From Opitutales bacterium (lineage in GTDB: Bacteria > Verrucomicrobiota > Verrucomicrobiia > Opitutales > Opitutaceae): a stretch of 37,015 bases of DNA. Every line of letters starts with the position of its first letter. Position 1 is the first letter of the stretch. Where the stretch lies: contig JAJFLS010000484.1 of NCBI GenBank assembly GCA_021772595.1, positions 1 through 37,015 on the forward strand, read 5' to 3'. The notes beneath the pieces are model-generated. The model was not told the origin of the DNA, did no database searches, and saw nothing but the letters and a program-made list of their open reading frames with translations. This document shows positions 35,711 through 37,015 of the stretch, one piece after another. A program made the translations under genes and the position numbers.

Positions 35711-35853
35711 AGAGAGTGTCTAATAAATGCCATGAAGGCTCGGGACGGCGCCCGAGCACTACCTTTTTCTCGAGCGAAGCTCGAGCATTGGGTAGCGTCC
35801 GGGCGCCGTCCCGGATGAATAATGCGTCATATTGCATTTGTTGGACACCCTCT
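35711..35853. mobile_element. 143-bp MITE with TA flanks carrying a REP-like palindrome
   Basis: Terminal inverted repeats AGAGAGTGTCTAATAAATGC (35711-35730) and, inverted, AGAGGGTGTCCAACAAATGC (35834-35853) match at 17 of 20 positions. TA dinucleotides flank both ends (35709-35710, 35854-35855), as for IS630/mariner-type insertions. Inside, CGGGACGGCGCCCG and CGGGCGCCGTCCCG are inverted arms around a CTCGAGCGAAGCTCGAG hairpin, with GTAG/CTAC marks. No coding capacity. Confidence 0.7.
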
Positions 35854-36025
35854 TAGACACTGAGCTACATGAGATTCGCGGCATGTCGGGGCGTGTTTCC
35901 CTGGTTGGATCGGACTTTTTTGAAAAAACCTCTAGTTAATGTGGTGGGGGCTGTTCGTTTCAGTAGGGAGAGGGGTTCTCGGGAGAATACGTATTCATGG
36001 CAGAGGATGAGATTAGGTTTTGAAA

Positions 36026-36373
36026 ATGGAATTGAGTCGTCGGCGGTTTTTGCGGCGGGGTTTGCCTGTGTGGGCAGCTTTGTCGCTGGTGGTTTCTTCC
36101 TTTGCAGAGGAGCGGGAGGATGTAAAAAAGAGTTTCAAGCTGGCCGAGGGCAATGCGGCACGCACTCTCAAGCAAGCTGCTCGTCAGGGTCGGGTGGACA
36201 TCGTGTTTTCAGCGGACGTCGTGAAGGGGTTGAGGACTCGGGCGATAAAGGGAGAGTATACGCCGAGCGAAGCCTTCAATCTGATGCTCAAAGGCTCGCC
36301 ATTTATTGCGGTGAAACATCAAAAATCAGGAGTGTATCTCATCAAAAAGCAAGAACAGCCCGATGCTAATTGA
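36026..36373 (+). CDS. Stand-alone STN-domain protein
   Basis: 115 aa from ATG 36026. N-terminus MELSRRRFLRRGLPVWAAL is a Tat-like or Sec signal. The rest is an STN (secretin/TonB short N-terminus) domain: FKLAEGNAARTLKQAARQG, VDIVFSADVVKG, AIKGEYTPSEAFNLMLKGSP. STN domains normally head TonB-dependent transducers and signal to FecR/FecI pairs. Here it is a separate protein 190 bp before an ECF sigma factor gene, so it probably belongs to that circuit. The track start (TTG 36020) is two codons earlier. Confidence 0.85.
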   Translation: MELSRRRFLRRGLPVWAALSLVVSSFAEEREDVKKSFKLAEGNAARTLKQAARQGRVDIVFSADVVKGLRTRAIKGEYTPSEAFNLMLKGSPFIAVKHQKSGVYLIKKQEQPDAN

Positions 36374-36396
36374 GCGACAAATCATCTCAATCAAGT

Positions 36397-36446
36397 GTAG
36401 CACAGGCATCTTGCCTGTGAAGAAACAGGCTAGAAGCCTGTGCTAC
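36397..36446. repeat. REP doublet between STN and sigma genes
   Basis: GTAGCACAGGCATCTTGCCTGT (36397-36418) and ACAGGCTAGAAGCCTGTGCTAC (36425-36446) are inverted arms, with GTAG at both outer ends and inner palindromes. Confidence 0.75.
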
Positions 36447-36562
36447 TTTCGACAAACCCTTCATCTAACAAAGTAGACCTGAGAAATGCCTCGAATGCGG
36501 ACTCGTTAACCATCGACTTCCTTGTCACGTATAGTTATTACCCTAAACCCAAGCTACAAGCG

Positions 36563-37015
36563 ATGCCCCCGGAATATTCAGATCAGGCCAATTGGTACAC
36601 TGAGAATCTCGCTCTTCACGAGCCAATGTTGCGTGGTTGGCTGAGAAGTCGCTACCGCAATGAAATCGAAGTGGACGATATCGTGCAGGAGGCTCTGTTG
36701 CGTGTCTTGAAGGAGAATCGTAAGAAGCCGCTTAAAGCGCCCAAAGCCTTCTTTTATGCGGTGGCTCGAAATTTGGCCATCGATCGCGTTCGCAGAAACA
36801 AGCTTACGGCCTGTGGTTCCATGTGGGACGACGAGGCGCTCGAGGTTCTGGATGATTCCGAGCAAATCGAAGAAACGGTTGCGCGAAATCACGAACGCGA
36901 GTTGCTGACGAAAGCGATCCAGAAGCTGCCCGAGCGCTGTCGCCAGGTGTTTACCTTGGCGAAAGTCTATGGGATGAGCCATAAGGAGATCGGCAAAGAA
37001 TTGGACATATCTAAC
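36563..37015 (+). CDS. ECF sigma-70 factor (3' end cut by window)
   Basis: 151 codons without a stop, missing from the ORF track because it runs off the edge. Start MPPEYSDQANWYTENLALHE. Region 2 reads EVDDIVQEALLRVLKENRKK…PKAFFYAVARNLAIDRVRRNK, and region 4 begins LTKAIQKLPERCRQVFTLAKVYGMSHKEIGKELDIS. This is the FecI-type ECF family. With the STN gene upstream, a FecR-like anti-sigma and a TonB receptor are expected just beyond the window. Confidence 0.93.
   Translation, partial: MPPEYSDQANWYTENLALHEPMLRGWLRSRYRNEIEVDDIVQEALLRVLKENRKKPLKAPKAFFYAVARNLAIDRVRRNKLTACGSMWDDEALEVLDDSEQIEETVARNHERELLTKAIQKLPERCRQVFTLAKVYGMSHKEIGKELDISN

Noticed and set aside
35484-35837. 117-aa minus-strand ORF near the sulfatase end
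   Set aside because: It spans the MITE/REP palindrome and the sulfatase antisense strand, with no protein family pattern.

Overview
The window reads as a chromosomal stretch from a Gram-negative bacterium, most likely a marine Verrucomicrobiota of the Opitutae/Puniceicoccales type. This is inferred from gene content and style: lipoproteins, STN/ECF signalling, a sulfatase, a GH20 enzyme, VTT and YyaL-like proteins, weak Shine-Dalgarno signals and many GTAG-type REP palindromes. No search could be run. About 17 kb of it is ordinary housekeeping DNA on both strands. The first ~5.6 kb is accessory DNA.

Accessory left end (1-5600). A four-gene minus-strand operon runs leftward from 3105: a GHKL/HATPase protein, a STAS-like (DUF4325-type) protein with a C-terminal winged helix, a small orphan protein, and a cysteine-rich protein with DUF4417-like signatures. 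To its right are an AlpA/excisionase-like gene, a tyrosine integrase, and the tmRNA gene ssrA (5601-5958, minus). A 24-bp copy of the tmRNA 3' end lies at 3292-3315 in direct orientation, so the integrase module is bracketed by att-like repeats and the operon sits just outside it. This looks like a tmRNA-targeted island, possibly made of tandem insertions. The operon is the best candidate here for an undescribed, possibly defensive, system.

Core region (5959-24620). In order: an MscS-type channel, malate dehydrogenase, DAHP synthase with a strong terminator hairpin in its leader (possible attenuator), ygfZ with a small partner gene, HU, galactokinase, prepilin peptidase, shikimate dehydrogenase, a SirB1/transglutaminase-like protein, a CheY-like receiver, a VTT membrane protein coupled to xseA, a tandem-ACT protein, two tandem glycine-zipper lipoproteins, a YyaL/DUF255 protein and an orphan gene pair beginning with a TTG start.

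Right part (24624-37015). A minus-strand set holds a TruC-type pseudouridine synthase interrupted by one in-frame TAG, a HAD hydrolase and a GH20 hexosaminidase. Next come a DUF4097-like exported protein with nine TSGG repeats, an Rsm22-like methyltransferase, an ABC exporter half-transporter, an SDR/HIBADH dehydrogenase pair, a Tat-exported sulfatase, a stand-alone STN protein and a truncated ECF sigma factor. Five different REP doublets are scattered between genes; one lies inside a 143-bp MITE with TA flanks.
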